A stretch of DNA of 64,000 bases from Citrobacter amalonaticus (GTDB taxonomy: Bacteria; Pseudomonadota; Gammaproteobacteria; Enterobacterales; Enterobacteriaceae), in contig NZ_PQMB01000009.1 of assembly GCF_002918555.1 (NCBI RefSeq), positions 1-64,000 on the forward strand. Direction: 5' to 3'. The notes under the pieces were generated by a model that worked only from the letters and a program-made list of their open reading frames with translations, had not been told where the DNA came from and did no database searches. The position numbers and the translations under genes are program-made. Positions 53,582 through 60,455 of this stretch are shown here, in pieces (positions within the stretch are counted from its first letter, which is position 1; every line of letters starts with the position of its first letter).

Positions 53582-54096
53582 AAATGAAAACCGGGCTTTA
53601 CTGGCTGGCCAATATCTTCCTCCCGCTTTCCGACATGCGGTATACCAAAAACAAAATCATTCCGTCCTTTGCTAAACAGCTGCAGCGTATGCGGGTGGCC
53701 AAAAAGCTGATGGAACGACGTCGCCGGCAGCCCGGATTAACGTGGGAGGAAGCGGTAGCGGCAAGCGGTATGGACACGGACAATATCGCGCACCGCCAGC
53801 TGCGACGTAAGCGGCAGTATCTGGCAATGGCTGGCATCCCCATCCTGCTGGCAGCCGGCCTGCTTCTGGCGGTTCTGGCCAGCGGAATATACGTCGCGCC
53901 CCTGCTCATTCGCGTAGGTGTCATGATAGTCGTTCTGCTGGGACTCGGGAGCATTCCGCTGTTGCAGGCGATCATCTGCACCTGGCGGTTGTGGCAGTTA
54001 CGCGAGCACCGGGTCAGCGTGGAGGAAAAAGGCACATTCACTGATTTTCGCCGTGAAACCCACTGGATACGCATGACTCTGCTCCCCTGGCGTTAA
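53578..54096 (+). CDS. traX: TraX-like membrane protein
   Basis: 172 residues. A basic N-terminal half (KLMERRRRQPGLTWEEAVAA) is followed by two membrane helices (IPILLAAGLLLAVLASGIYVA and IRVGVMIVVLLGLGSIPLLQA). It sits between traW and traY with a four-base overlap to traW, as in R64. A second ATG six bases on is possible. Function unknown. Confidence 0.8.
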   Translation: MKMKTGLYWLANIFLPLSDMRYTKNKIIPSFAKQLQRMRVAKKLMERRRRQPGLTWEEAVAASGMDTDNIAHRQLRRKRQYLAMAGIPILLAAGLLLAVLASGIYVAPLLIRVGVMIVVLLGLGSIPLLQAIICTWRLWQLREHRVSVEEKGTFTDFRRETHWIRMTLLPWR

Positions 54097-54147
54097 CGCC
54101 ACTCTCATCCATCCTGCATCAACGGTCATTCAGGCCGGGGTAAATTT

Positions 54148-56298
54148 ATGAAATGGTTACGAATCCTCTATGCCAGTATTCTGGTTAATTTGCTGTGGGC
54201 GTCATCTGCATTCGCTGATACCACAGTGAGTTTTGACAGCATTGAAATGGCAGCCAAACGCTCAACTGACCTGTCACGTCAGCTTCTGGTGATGATTTTC
54301 GGTGACGTTGTCACTAACCCGTTATCCACCAATGCGACAATGGTCGGCCAGCTGTTCTTCATCTTTAACGGAATTGTCTTTGCCCTCGCGGTCATCTGGT
54401 TTCTGCTTATAAGCCTCAAACACATCACCAAAGCCGGACATACGGGGAAAGTGTTTGGCAGCGGAGCCACGCCAATGGCAGTGGTGACCACCGTCGCGGG
54501 ATTCCTGTTCCTGGTGCCGACCGCCTCCGGCTGGTCGCTCGCCCAGCTGGTCTTTCTGTGGGCGGTGTCCGTGATGGGTATCGGCAGCGCCAACCTGATG
54601 ACCGACAAAATTGCGGACCTGATGAAACAGGGTTACTCACTGGTGATGCAGCCGGTGGCGCCACAGACCGTCAGTTCTGCGCGCGCCATCTATGGGATGA
54701 ATCTGTGCATGTACGCCACGAACGCGGAACTCAGCGGTATGTACAGCCAGTACGGGAAGAGTGATACGCCCCTGATGGCCATCAAAAAAACAACGGATGG
54801 CTTTGAAATCACGAACGGGAGCGCCAGTTGCGGGTCTGCGCGACTGCCGGCATCAAGCAAGAACAGCCTGACCGGATGGCTGTTTGCGCCGGATGTAAAC
54901 ACGGATGCCATCGAATCAGCGCAGCGTAATGCCATGAACCAGATGCAGAATACGCTGAGTCAGAATGCCTCGGCGTTTGTTTCTGCCCTGCAGAACAAAC
55001 AGAAGAACGGGAGTGGCACCCTTCCGGATGCGGAAACGGCTATTCAACAGGCCGCCCGGACCTATGAAGACTCGATCAATGCAGTCGTCAACGCACAGGG
55101 GAACGGCGATGAGCTGGCCACCGCAATGACAACAGAACTCAAGCGAAGTGGCTGGCTCTCTCTGGGGGCGTGGTATCAGACATTCGCGACAGCTAACCAG
55201 AAAGTCAACGATGCGGTAGCACTCAAACCAGTGGTCAGCGGTCAGTCATCTATGGGCGATATTGGCGTCAGCGATACGTTAAATAACGTCATGACGGCTT
55301 ATCAGGCACAGCTTCAGAACTCACCATATACACCACCTTTAGGAACTCAAACTGCGAAAAAAACGCAAGAAGCGGCAGATTCCGTGGATACAAGCGCGAT
55401 ATTTGTCGGAATTTTTGGCTCCCCAATGCAACAATTTACTAATGCAGTAGCTACCTATGATATAGGTAATAACCAAGTTAACAGTAATCAGATGAATCCA
55501 TTATTAAAAATGAAAGCAATAGGAGATTACACGTTAGGAGGAGCAGAAATAAGTTTTGGCCTTTTCACTGCAGCTAAAGTAGCGGCTCAAGTATCAACAC
55601 AAGGTTTTTGGGGGAAAGTTATCGCCGCTTTATCAGGGAATGCGACCGAGGGATTTGCAGCGATTCTAGATGCTGTAAGCCCTCTTATATACTTCATCTT
55701 ATTCATGTTATTTGCTATTGGATTTAGTCTTTCAATATACCTCCCTTTAATCCCTTTTATTTTTTGGTTATCAGCAGCAGCTAACTGGATTGTAAGCGTA
55801 CTGGTTGGAGCGACGGGAGGTTCTTTATGGGCTGCAACACATATCGGTGCAGAGGAAGATAAGGGAAGTAGATCAGCTTATGGTTATATATTCCTTATTG
55901 ATGCCCAAATACGACCCATGTTAATGGTTTTAGGTTTTGCTTTTGCCAGCCTAGTTATCGTAGCTATTGGAACATTACTGAATATGTTGTTTGGTCCTGT
56001 AATTGCAAATGTTCAGGCAAGCTCAATAACCGGCCTTGCGTCAATAGTTGGTTTGTTGATGGTATATGCCCGAACCTGTACAACAACTGTAACTCGTGTG
56101 TTTGCTTTACAAGTCACCATGCCAGACTATGTTATATCATGGTTAGGTGGGCGAGAAGCAGCAAGCATTTTAGGTGGCATGGCGGAATCAGCAAAAAGTA
56201 TATTTGCTGGCTTTTCTCATGGACTTCAGCGTTCTCCGGGTGTAAAATTTAATAGTAAATTACAAGCACCAAGTAATGGTGAGGATGGTATAAAATGA
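54148..56298 (+). CDS. traY: TraY, DotA-like polytopic membrane protein
   Basis: 716 residues. Signal peptide (NLLWASSAFA), a membrane pair near residues 70-150, a large soluble middle and a C-terminal group of helices (LIYFILFMLFAIGFSLSIYL, LIPFIFWLSAAANWIVSVLV, VIVAIGTLLNMLFG). The last helix run ends PDYVISWLGGREAASILGG as in DotA/TraY. In R64 a part of TraY is the target of the exclusion protein ExcA. From about 55300 (residue about 385) the DNA turns clearly AT-rich up to the end of the next gene, pointing to an exchanged exclusion module. Confidence 0.9.
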   Translation: MKWLRILYASILVNLLWASSAFADTTVSFDSIEMAAKRSTDLSRQLLVMIFGDVVTNPLSTNATMVGQLFFIFNGIVFALAVIWFLLISLKHITKAGHTGKVFGSGATPMAVVTTVAGFLFLVPTASGWSLAQLVFLWAVSVMGIGSANLMTDKIADLMKQGYSLVMQPVAPQTVSSARAIYGMNLCMYATNAELSGMYSQYGKSDTPLMAIKKTTDGFEITNGSASCGSARLPASSKNSLTGWLFAPDVNTDAIESAQRNAMNQMQNTLSQNASAFVSALQNKQKNGSGTLPDAETAIQQAARTYEDSINAVVNAQGNGDELATAMTTELKRSGWLSLGAWYQTFATANQKVNDAVALKPVVSGQSSMGDIGVSDTLNNVMTAYQAQLQNSPYTPPLGTQTAKKTQEAADSVDTSAIFVGIFGSPMQQFTNAVATYDIGNNQVNSNQMNPLLKMKAIGDYTLGGAEISFGLFTAAKVAAQVSTQGFWGKVIAALSGNATEGFAAILDAVSPLIYFILFMLFAIGFSLSIYLPLIPFIFWLSAAANWIVSVLVGATGGSLWAATHIGAEEDKGSRSAYGYIFLIDAQIRPMLMVLGFAFASLVIVAIGTLLNMLFGPVIANVQASSITGLASIVGLLMVYARTCTTTVTRVFALQVTMPDYVISWLGGREAASILGGMAESAKSIFAGFSHGLQRSPGVKFNSKLQAPSNGEDGIK

Positions 56299-56858
56299 AA
56301 TTTCTTTTCATTAGGGATTTTTCAAGAATCTTAATTGGATTTGCAGGTTTTTTTTGTATTGGTTTTTCTCTATTACTATTCATTAGTCCCGGCTTTGGTC
56401 TATGGCAACTTTTTTTCGCAGTGACTGGTGTTTTGTTACTGGCAGGACTCCGACTTACTCTTTCCTTGAGAAGAAAGAGAAATGAAAATATTTTCGGTAA
56501 ATTTAACAATGAGAACTTCTGCCCCGAAAACGAGTTCGAGATAAACAGATGGGATATGGGTCTCTATGTGGGTATCGATACGAGAACAGGAAACATATTG
56601 ATGATATCATTGCCCGGAAAAATATTTAAAGGTATCACCTGTGATAAATTTATGGGTTACGAATGTAAAGGAAATGAAATAACATTCAAGTTCAACGACC
56701 TTACTTTTCCATTTTTTAAGGCATATCTCTCAAGTGAGAAAGAAAGTATGGAATATTGCCATCGACTTGATGTCTTGCTGTCAGCACAGTATCGACCCAC
56801 AAAAGAATCCAATATAGATTTTGATAGTTTTGTCAAAGATAAGCTCCAGGCAGCCTGA
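56295..56858 (+). CDS. excA: ExcA-like entry-exclusion protein
   Basis: 187 residues. Two N-terminal hydrophobic stretches (IGFAGFFCIGFSLLLF and LFFAVTGVLLLAGLRL) precede a cytoplasmic domain (RWDMGLYVGIDTRTGNILMI). In IncI plasmids ExcA, directly behind traY, blocks entry of plasmids with the same TraY. Place, overlap with the traY stop, topology and shared AT-rich base use with the traY 3' part support this. Sequence likeness to ExcA could not be tested. Confidence 0.72.
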   Translation: MKFLFIRDFSRILIGFAGFFCIGFSLLLFISPGFGLWQLFFAVTGVLLLAGLRLTLSLRRKRNENIFGKFNNENFCPENEFEINRWDMGLYVGIDTRTGNILMISLPGKIFKGITCDKFMGYECKGNEITFKFNDLTFPFFKAYLSSEKESMEYCHRLDVLLSAQYRPTKESNIDFDSFVKDKLQAA

Positions 56859-56886
56859 GTAAAGCTATACCATCCCACCACAACAA

Positions 56887-56914
56887 GGGCACCTATCCAG
56901 GTGCTCTTTTTTCT
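56887..56914 (+). terminator. Intrinsic terminator after excA
   Basis: GGGCACC and GGTGCTC with a short loop, followed by six T. It ends the long tra transcript just behind excA and separates it from the small-RNA cluster. Confidence 0.85.
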
Positions 56915-56944
56915 TCCTGGTGCTAATCGACAGACTTCAGACGT

Positions 56945-57030
56945 AAAAAAACCGACTGGTGAAGTCGGCTTTTCTACTGCTCCGGTACTGAGTTGGTGAC
57001 TCTGGCCGGAATGAGGTTCTCTACATCCAA
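56945..57030 (-). ncRNA. Antitoxin-like RNA unit A (orphan)
   Basis: Shares with units B and C the same body and the same minus-strand terminator (stem CCGACT/AGTCGG, then seven U, 56945-56951). Its 5' part (plus-strand GAGGTTCTCTACATCCAAC, about 57013-57031) differs from both others and has no second copy in the window. The promoter place is poor: no TTGACA, only TATAGT or TTGAGG. It looks like a unit that has lost its toxin and probably its full promoter. Confidence 0.5.
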
Positions 57031-57060
57031 CGCCAGCACTATACCTCAAAATCCAGACGT

Positions 57061-57147
57061 AAAAAAACCGACTGGTGAGGTCGGCTTTTTTACTGTTCCA
57101 GCACTGAGTTGGTAACTCTGGCCGGAGAGAGACTCTCAACAACCAAC
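57061..57147 (-). ncRNA. Antitoxin RNA B (predicted, about 87 nt)
   Basis: A near-perfect promoter on the minus strand (-35 TTGACA at 57182-57177, 17-bp spacer, -10 TACTAT at 57159-57154) would start an RNA near 57147. It ends at a hairpin with seven U at 57061-57067. Its first 20 nt are the exact complement of 57320-57339 in the leader of the downstream toxin peptide 1. This predicts base pairing in trans to the toxin mRNA, the mode of type I antitoxins such as OrzO and IstR. Confidence 0.75.
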
Positions 57148-57153
57148 ACAATC

Positions 57154-57205
57154 ATAGTAAAGCAGACTCACGATTATGTCAAAAGCCAGCTGTTCTGGTT
57201 ATACT
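57154..57205. promoter_or_regulatory. Divergent promoters of antitoxin B and toxin 1
   Basis: Minus strand: TTGACA-17 bp-TACTAT, very strong. Plus strand: a -10 box TATACT at 57200-57205 with no good -35 (TGTCAA, 17 bp upstream, shared with the antitoxin -35). A strong antitoxin and weak toxin promoter back to back are expected for type I modules. Confidence 0.65.
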
Positions 57206-57388
57206 GCTCGCCGTTGGCTATGTAGGTTTCTCATTCCTGCTTTCCGCTCTGGCGGCATGGACGAATTCAAGCCCTGGCTGAGCAACAGGTGGTGCTGCGT
57301 TCAGTGCTCTGGCAGGAGTGAGACTCTCAACAACCAACATTGAGAAACCATAGTGACAGGCAGTGTATGAGTAAGCTATGGCAACTCG

Positions 57389-57403
57389 CTCCATTAAATG
57401 GAG
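57389..57403 (+). promoter_or_regulatory. Hairpin sequestering the toxin 1 ribosome-binding site
   Basis: CTCCAT-taa-ATGGAG: the 3' arm is the GGAG Shine-Dalgarno of toxin 1 (57400-57403). The second copy keeps both arms but has a different loop. Translation should need opening of this stem. Confidence 0.75.
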
Positions 57404-57409
57404 AAACGG

Positions 57410-57505
57410 ATGGTTAACCTGTTAATCATCGTTCTGAGAGCAGTAGCGGCGCTAGCTAACGCGCTGATTGCTGTTCTGGAACTGATCCGCAATTTCATCG
57501 ACTGA
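57410..57505 (+). CDS. Hydrophobic 31-residue peptide, predicted type I toxin 1
   Basis: 31 codons, starting MVNLLIIVLRAVAALANALI and ending ELIRNFID. It is a single hydrophobic, amphipathic helix with a few charges, in size and style like TisB and ZorO, which insert in the inner membrane and depolarise it. GGAG stands seven bases before the ATG but is held in a hairpin. The leader would be about 200 nt from a weak promoter (-10 at 57200). The second copy (57957) differs at five silent codons and three conservative residues (V22I, N28Q, I30L), which shows selection for the peptide. No homologue search was possible; toxicity is inferred. Confidence 0.75.
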   Translation: MVNLLIIVLRAVAALANALIAVLELIRNFID

Positions 57506-57524
57506 TGAACGCGGAAACGTAGCT

Positions 57525-57560
57525 AAGGGCGGGGAGACAACCGCTTCCCGCCCTTTAATA
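57525..57560 (+). terminator. Terminator of toxin unit 1
   Basis: GGGCGGG (57527-57533) and CCCGCCC (57547-57553) form a strong stem followed by TTTAATAAA. The same hairpin ends unit 2. Confidence 0.75.
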
Positions 57561-57615
57561 AATCCTAATTCGGTATGACAGGCTCTCTTTTTAGCCCAAA
57601 CCAAAACCCAGACGT

Positions 57616-57702
57616 AAAAAAACCGACTGGTGAGGTCGGCTTTTTTACTGCTCCGGTGCTGAGTTGGTGGCTCTGACCGAAATGAGGCAAACTTTATCTA
57701 AC
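57616..57702 (-). ncRNA. Antitoxin RNA C (predicted, about 87 nt)
   Basis: Minus-strand promoter TTGACA (57737-57732), 17 bp, TAGAAT (57714-57709). Predicted start near 57702, terminator hairpin with seven U at 57616-57622. Its 5' part is the exact complement of 57864-57884 in the toxin 2 leader (21 nt), while it does not match the toxin 1 leader there. The body is the same as in antitoxin B. So the two antitoxins should each act on their own toxin only. Confidence 0.75.
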
Positions 57703-57708
57703 ATAAGT

Positions 57709-57758
57709 ATTCTATCCCTGCTATCACACTATGTCAAAAACGAGTACTAAGGTACAAT
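57709..57758. promoter_or_regulatory. Divergent promoters of antitoxin C and toxin 2
   Basis: Minus strand TTGACA-17 bp-TAGAAT. Plus strand -10 box TACAAT at 57753-57758, at the same distance from the shared -35 hexamer as in unit 1. The toxin leader would be about 190 nt. Confidence 0.65.
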
Positions 57759-57935
57759 CAATGCGTTAGCGCTAATGTTTGCCTATCTGGCTTTAATCTC
57801 GGCATGAACATTAAGTCCTGGCTGAAATTACGCGTGGTGGCGGTTTTAGTGCTCTGGCCGGAGTGAGGCAAACTTTATCTAACAAATGAGCAAATGCTGC
57901 GACAGGCAGTGTATGAGTAAGCAGCATGGTTCTCA

Positions 57936-57950
57936 CTCCATTTTATGGAG
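57936..57950 (+). promoter_or_regulatory. Hairpin sequestering the toxin 2 ribosome-binding site
   Basis: CTCCAT-ttt-ATGGAG, with the same stem as in copy 1 and an altered loop. It covers the GGAG before the ATG at 57957. Confidence 0.75.
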
Positions 57951-57956
57951 AAACGG

Positions 57957-58052
57957 ATGGTTAACCTGTTAATCATCGTTCTGAGAGCGGTAGCGGCGCT
58001 TGCAAACGCGCTGATTGCCATTCTCGAACTGATCCGCCAGTTCTTGGACTGA
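57957..58052 (+). CDS. Hydrophobic 31-residue peptide, predicted type I toxin 2
   Basis: Paralogue of the peptide at 57410: same start MVNLLIIVLRAVAALANALI, then AILELIRQFLD. The three changes (Ile22, Gln28, Leu30) are conservative, and the helix and charges are kept. Same GGAG in a hairpin, same long leader, same terminator. A short frame in the leader (MNIKSWLKLRVVAVLVLWPE, about 57804) ends just before the antitoxin-pairing part and could couple or gate translation; unit 1 has only a degenerate counterpart. Function as a membrane toxin is inferred. Confidence 0.75.
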   Translation: MVNLLIIVLRAVAALANALIAILELIRQFLD

Positions 58053-58073
58053 TGACAGCGGAAACGTAGCTAA

Positions 58074-58103
58074 GGGCGGGGAGATAACCGCTTCCCGCCC
58101 TTT
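58074..58103 (+). terminator. Terminator of toxin unit 2
   Basis: GGGCGGG and CCCGCCC stem followed by TTTAACAAA, the same as in unit 1. It also separates the unit from trbA. Confidence 0.75.
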
Positions 58104-58196
58104 AACAAATCTCCCCTTCTTCAATACACGGACCATCGCGTTCTACTGAACCACATCCCGACTTCAACTTCACTATCCTTAACCGGAGACTTTGTC

Positions 58197-59495
58197 ATGT
58201 CTGCCTATCAACCCGTCCCGTCCCCCAACAATGACCAGGGGGCAATGATGTTGATGGCGCTGGCCCTGATACTGATAGCCATCGTCATATTTCATTCGAT
58301 TTTTTACTACGCGTGTTGCGCCATGCTGTATTACCTGTGGTATCTGGCGGACTTTGCATCGATACACACTTACGTTGCCGGGAAAATTAACCTGCTGGCC
58401 TGGGCAAGCAACAGAGTGGAAGACCTGAGTCTGGGGGAATTCCTGGAGGTCATGAACCAGACTGCCGGTATTCTGTATGTGTTTATGCTTCCCGTCACGG
58501 TGTACGGCCTGGTGGCCACACGCAACCATCCACTAAGTATCACCCGCCGCAAAATTGACATACATACACTGCCGAAGATTATGTCCACCTTTTCCCCGAC
58601 CATTATCCCTGCCCTGCAGTACGGTGACCCGAAAACACAGTTGCTGAATGTGGACCCGCCGGAACACCGCAGCGCCATGACCCCGGATGAATTTGCCATC
58701 AACCATAAACTGGTGATCGGACAGCGCCTTGACCATGAGCGGGCCAGACAGGCCTTCGATGCCCAGCTGGGACCCCCCTTGCTCAGCGAGTCCAGCTTCA
58801 GTGCGCATGAACGCGCCCTGGTGGCCATCATCGGCCTGCAGGTATTTTGCGACGATCGGCCTGCGGCACTTGAACTGCGGGATGCGTTAAACCGCTCCTG
58901 CGGGAAACGTCAGCGCGAACACGGCAATAAGCGCGGTTATCCGCAATTAAGCCTCGCTGAGAAGGCATTCAAACAGGTGATGGCCACGCCACAGGCGAAA
59001 GCCTGGGTACGCCGGCACAGCACAACACGCACGGCACTTTCAGCGCTGCATGCGCAGGATCTGCGCCTGCCTGCAGGTCTCTTTCGGTGGCTGAAGGGCC
59101 TCGACCGGACACTGTGGTACGTGCTGTCCTCGTCAGATCGCAGTAAATGTTTTGTCGAGGGAGCCGGTGTGGTGACGGCGGCACAATGGGAATCGCTGGT
59201 TTCACAGCTGTCTAAAAAACTCAAAGTCGTGATCCCTGCGCCTGAGAATCTGACCGCTTTTGCTGTGCGCGGTCTGGAAGACGACCTGCGTAATATCGGC
59301 ATGGTTATCGACGACCATGAACGCAAGACCCGTATTGAAGAGGAAGAAGACAACACAACATTCGATGATCTGGTTTTTCTGCACAATGCAGATATCCCTC
59401 CCACTGTGACGTCCTCCGCCGGACATACGCCAGAAATAGTTATCCCGCAGGAAAGCCAGCGTAATTCTCAGCCCCTTTTCAGGCCGCAAAAATAA
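58197..59495 (+). CDS. trbA: TrbA, DotM/IcmP-like protein
   Basis: 432 residues. Two to three N-terminal membrane helices (MMLMALALILIAIVIFHSIFY; a second near 85-105, GILYVFMLPVTVYGLVA), then a cytoplasmic domain with PGxPLL-like LGPPLLSESSFSAHERALVA and RTALSALHAQDLRLPAGLFRW. DotM is part of the coupling complex with DotL. Place before trbB and trbC is as in R64. CCGGAGA precedes the ATG. Confidence 0.88.
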   Translation: MSAYQPVPSPNNDQGAMMLMALALILIAIVIFHSIFYYACCAMLYYLWYLADFASIHTYVAGKINLLAWASNRVEDLSLGEFLEVMNQTAGILYVFMLPVTVYGLVATRNHPLSITRRKIDIHTLPKIMSTFSPTIIPALQYGDPKTQLLNVDPPEHRSAMTPDEFAINHKLVIGQRLDHERARQAFDAQLGPPLLSESSFSAHERALVAIIGLQVFCDDRPAALELRDALNRSCGKRQREHGNKRGYPQLSLAEKAFKQVMATPQAKAWVRRHSTTRTALSALHAQDLRLPAGLFRWLKGLDRTLWYVLSSSDRSKCFVEGAGVVTAAQWESLVSQLSKKLKVVIPAPENLTAFAVRGLEDDLRNIGMVIDDHERKTRIEEEEDNTTFDDLVFLHNADIPPTVTSSAGHTPEIVIPQESQRNSQPLFRPQK

Positions 59496-59585
59496 GGAGC
59501 ACAGGAATGAAAGGCGCTGTTGACAGGTTTGTGCTCTTTTTCATAACCCCCTCATTTATCTCTGTCTAACAAGGATTTAATTATC

Positions 59586-60455
59586 ATGTCTGATACCTTT
59601 TCCGTCCTGTTTAAAAACGGGATGCTGGCAGCTTACGCTGGTAATTCACAGACCCCGTTATTTCTGGTTATGCCTGGCCCCTTAAGTCGTTTTTATCTCC
59701 GTGGGAATGTGGTGGTGCATGACAGCAAAACGCAGTCCCCCCAGGAGATTTACCAGGCTGAAACGCCTGAAAGAGCGGCCATGCTGCTGAAGGCTATGCA
59801 GGATGAAAGGCAGCGCCATCATAAAGAGCAGAATAAAAGGGCACTGATATTCCTGGGGATGATACTGGTGCTTGTGCTGACGTCATTATTACTCACCTTT
59901 GCGCCGTCCATCCAGGTCACACCTGACGACCCCCGGGTTATCCGTGCTGCCAGTCTTAAAAAGGCCACCGACAGCGGTCGTTACACCATTAATTTATCCG
60001 GCGGCCGCGTACGGACGATTTATGTCTTTTCAGACCCACTCTGCCCTCACTGCCGTGAAATCGAGCCCACACTTGAGGCACTGACGCGCGATTACAACGT
60101 GGTTATCTTCCCGGTGACGCTGGTCGGGAAACAAAGCACCACTGAAGCCGTGGCACCGGTTCTTTGTGCCGCCCCGCAAAAACGCGCGCAGCTCTGGCAG
60201 TCCCTCTTTAAGACGGAGGGTGTGCAGTCCCGTTCCGCTGCGGAAACAGACGCACCGGCACAGGTCAGCTGCACGGACGGGGAACATGCTCTCGCAATCA
60301 ATGACCGCGCCTTTGACTATTACCAGCTCCCGGGCACGCCACAGTTAATTGCGGATGATGGCCGGGATATCCCCTTCAGCGCCCTCACCAGTGATGACGC
60401 GCTGGACCGCTTCCTGAATGCCCCCATAAAGGAGCCTGGCAATGACCACCGGTAA
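59586..60455 (+). CDS. trbB: TrbB, DsbC-like thiol oxidoreductase
   Basis: 289 residues. A cytoplasmic N-terminus and one membrane helix at about 87-105 (LIFLGMILVLVLTSLLLTF) precede a periplasmic thioredoxin fold with active site CPHC (Cys153, Cys156) and the cis-Pro loop YQLPGTPQLI. It probably forms or shuffles disulfides in Tra or pilus proteins. The stop overlaps the trbC start. Confidence 0.9.
   Translation: MSDTFSVLFKNGMLAAYAGNSQTPLFLVMPGPLSRFYLRGNVVVHDSKTQSPQEIYQAETPERAAMLLKAMQDERQRHHKEQNKRALIFLGMILVLVLTSLLLTFAPSIQVTPDDPRVIRAASLKKATDSGRYTINLSGGRVRTIYVFSDPLCPHCREIEPTLEALTRDYNVVIFPVTLVGKQSTTEAVAPVLCAAPQKRAQLWQSLFKTEGVQSRSAAETDAPAQVSCTDGEHALAINDRAFDYYQLPGTPQLIADDGRDIPFSALTSDDALDRFLNAPIKEPGNDHR

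Larger units (their letters stand above)
57355..57560 (+). repeat. Direct repeat copy 1 of the toxin unit
   Basis: From GACAGGCAGTGTATGAGTAAG to the GGGCGGG/CCCGCCC hairpin, this stretch is nearly the same as 57901-58106. Differences are mostly in wobble bases of the peptide gene and in the loop of the hairpin that covers the ribosome-binding site. Confidence 0.9.
57901..58106 (+). repeat. Direct repeat copy 2 of the toxin unit
   Basis: Second copy of 57355-57560, from GACAGGCAGTGTATGAGTAAG to the GGGCGGG/CCCGCCC hairpin. The copies lie 546 bp apart. Confidence 0.9.

Noticed and set aside
57187-57206. LexA box before toxin 1 (CTGT...ACTG)
   Set aside because: The second half does not fit CTGT-N8-ACAG, and unit 2 has nothing similar, so SOS control as for tisB is not supported.
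56945-58106. CRISPR array, because of spaced repeats
   Set aside because: Repeats are long, few, contain promoters, terminators and peptide genes, and spacing is irregular; no cas genes.
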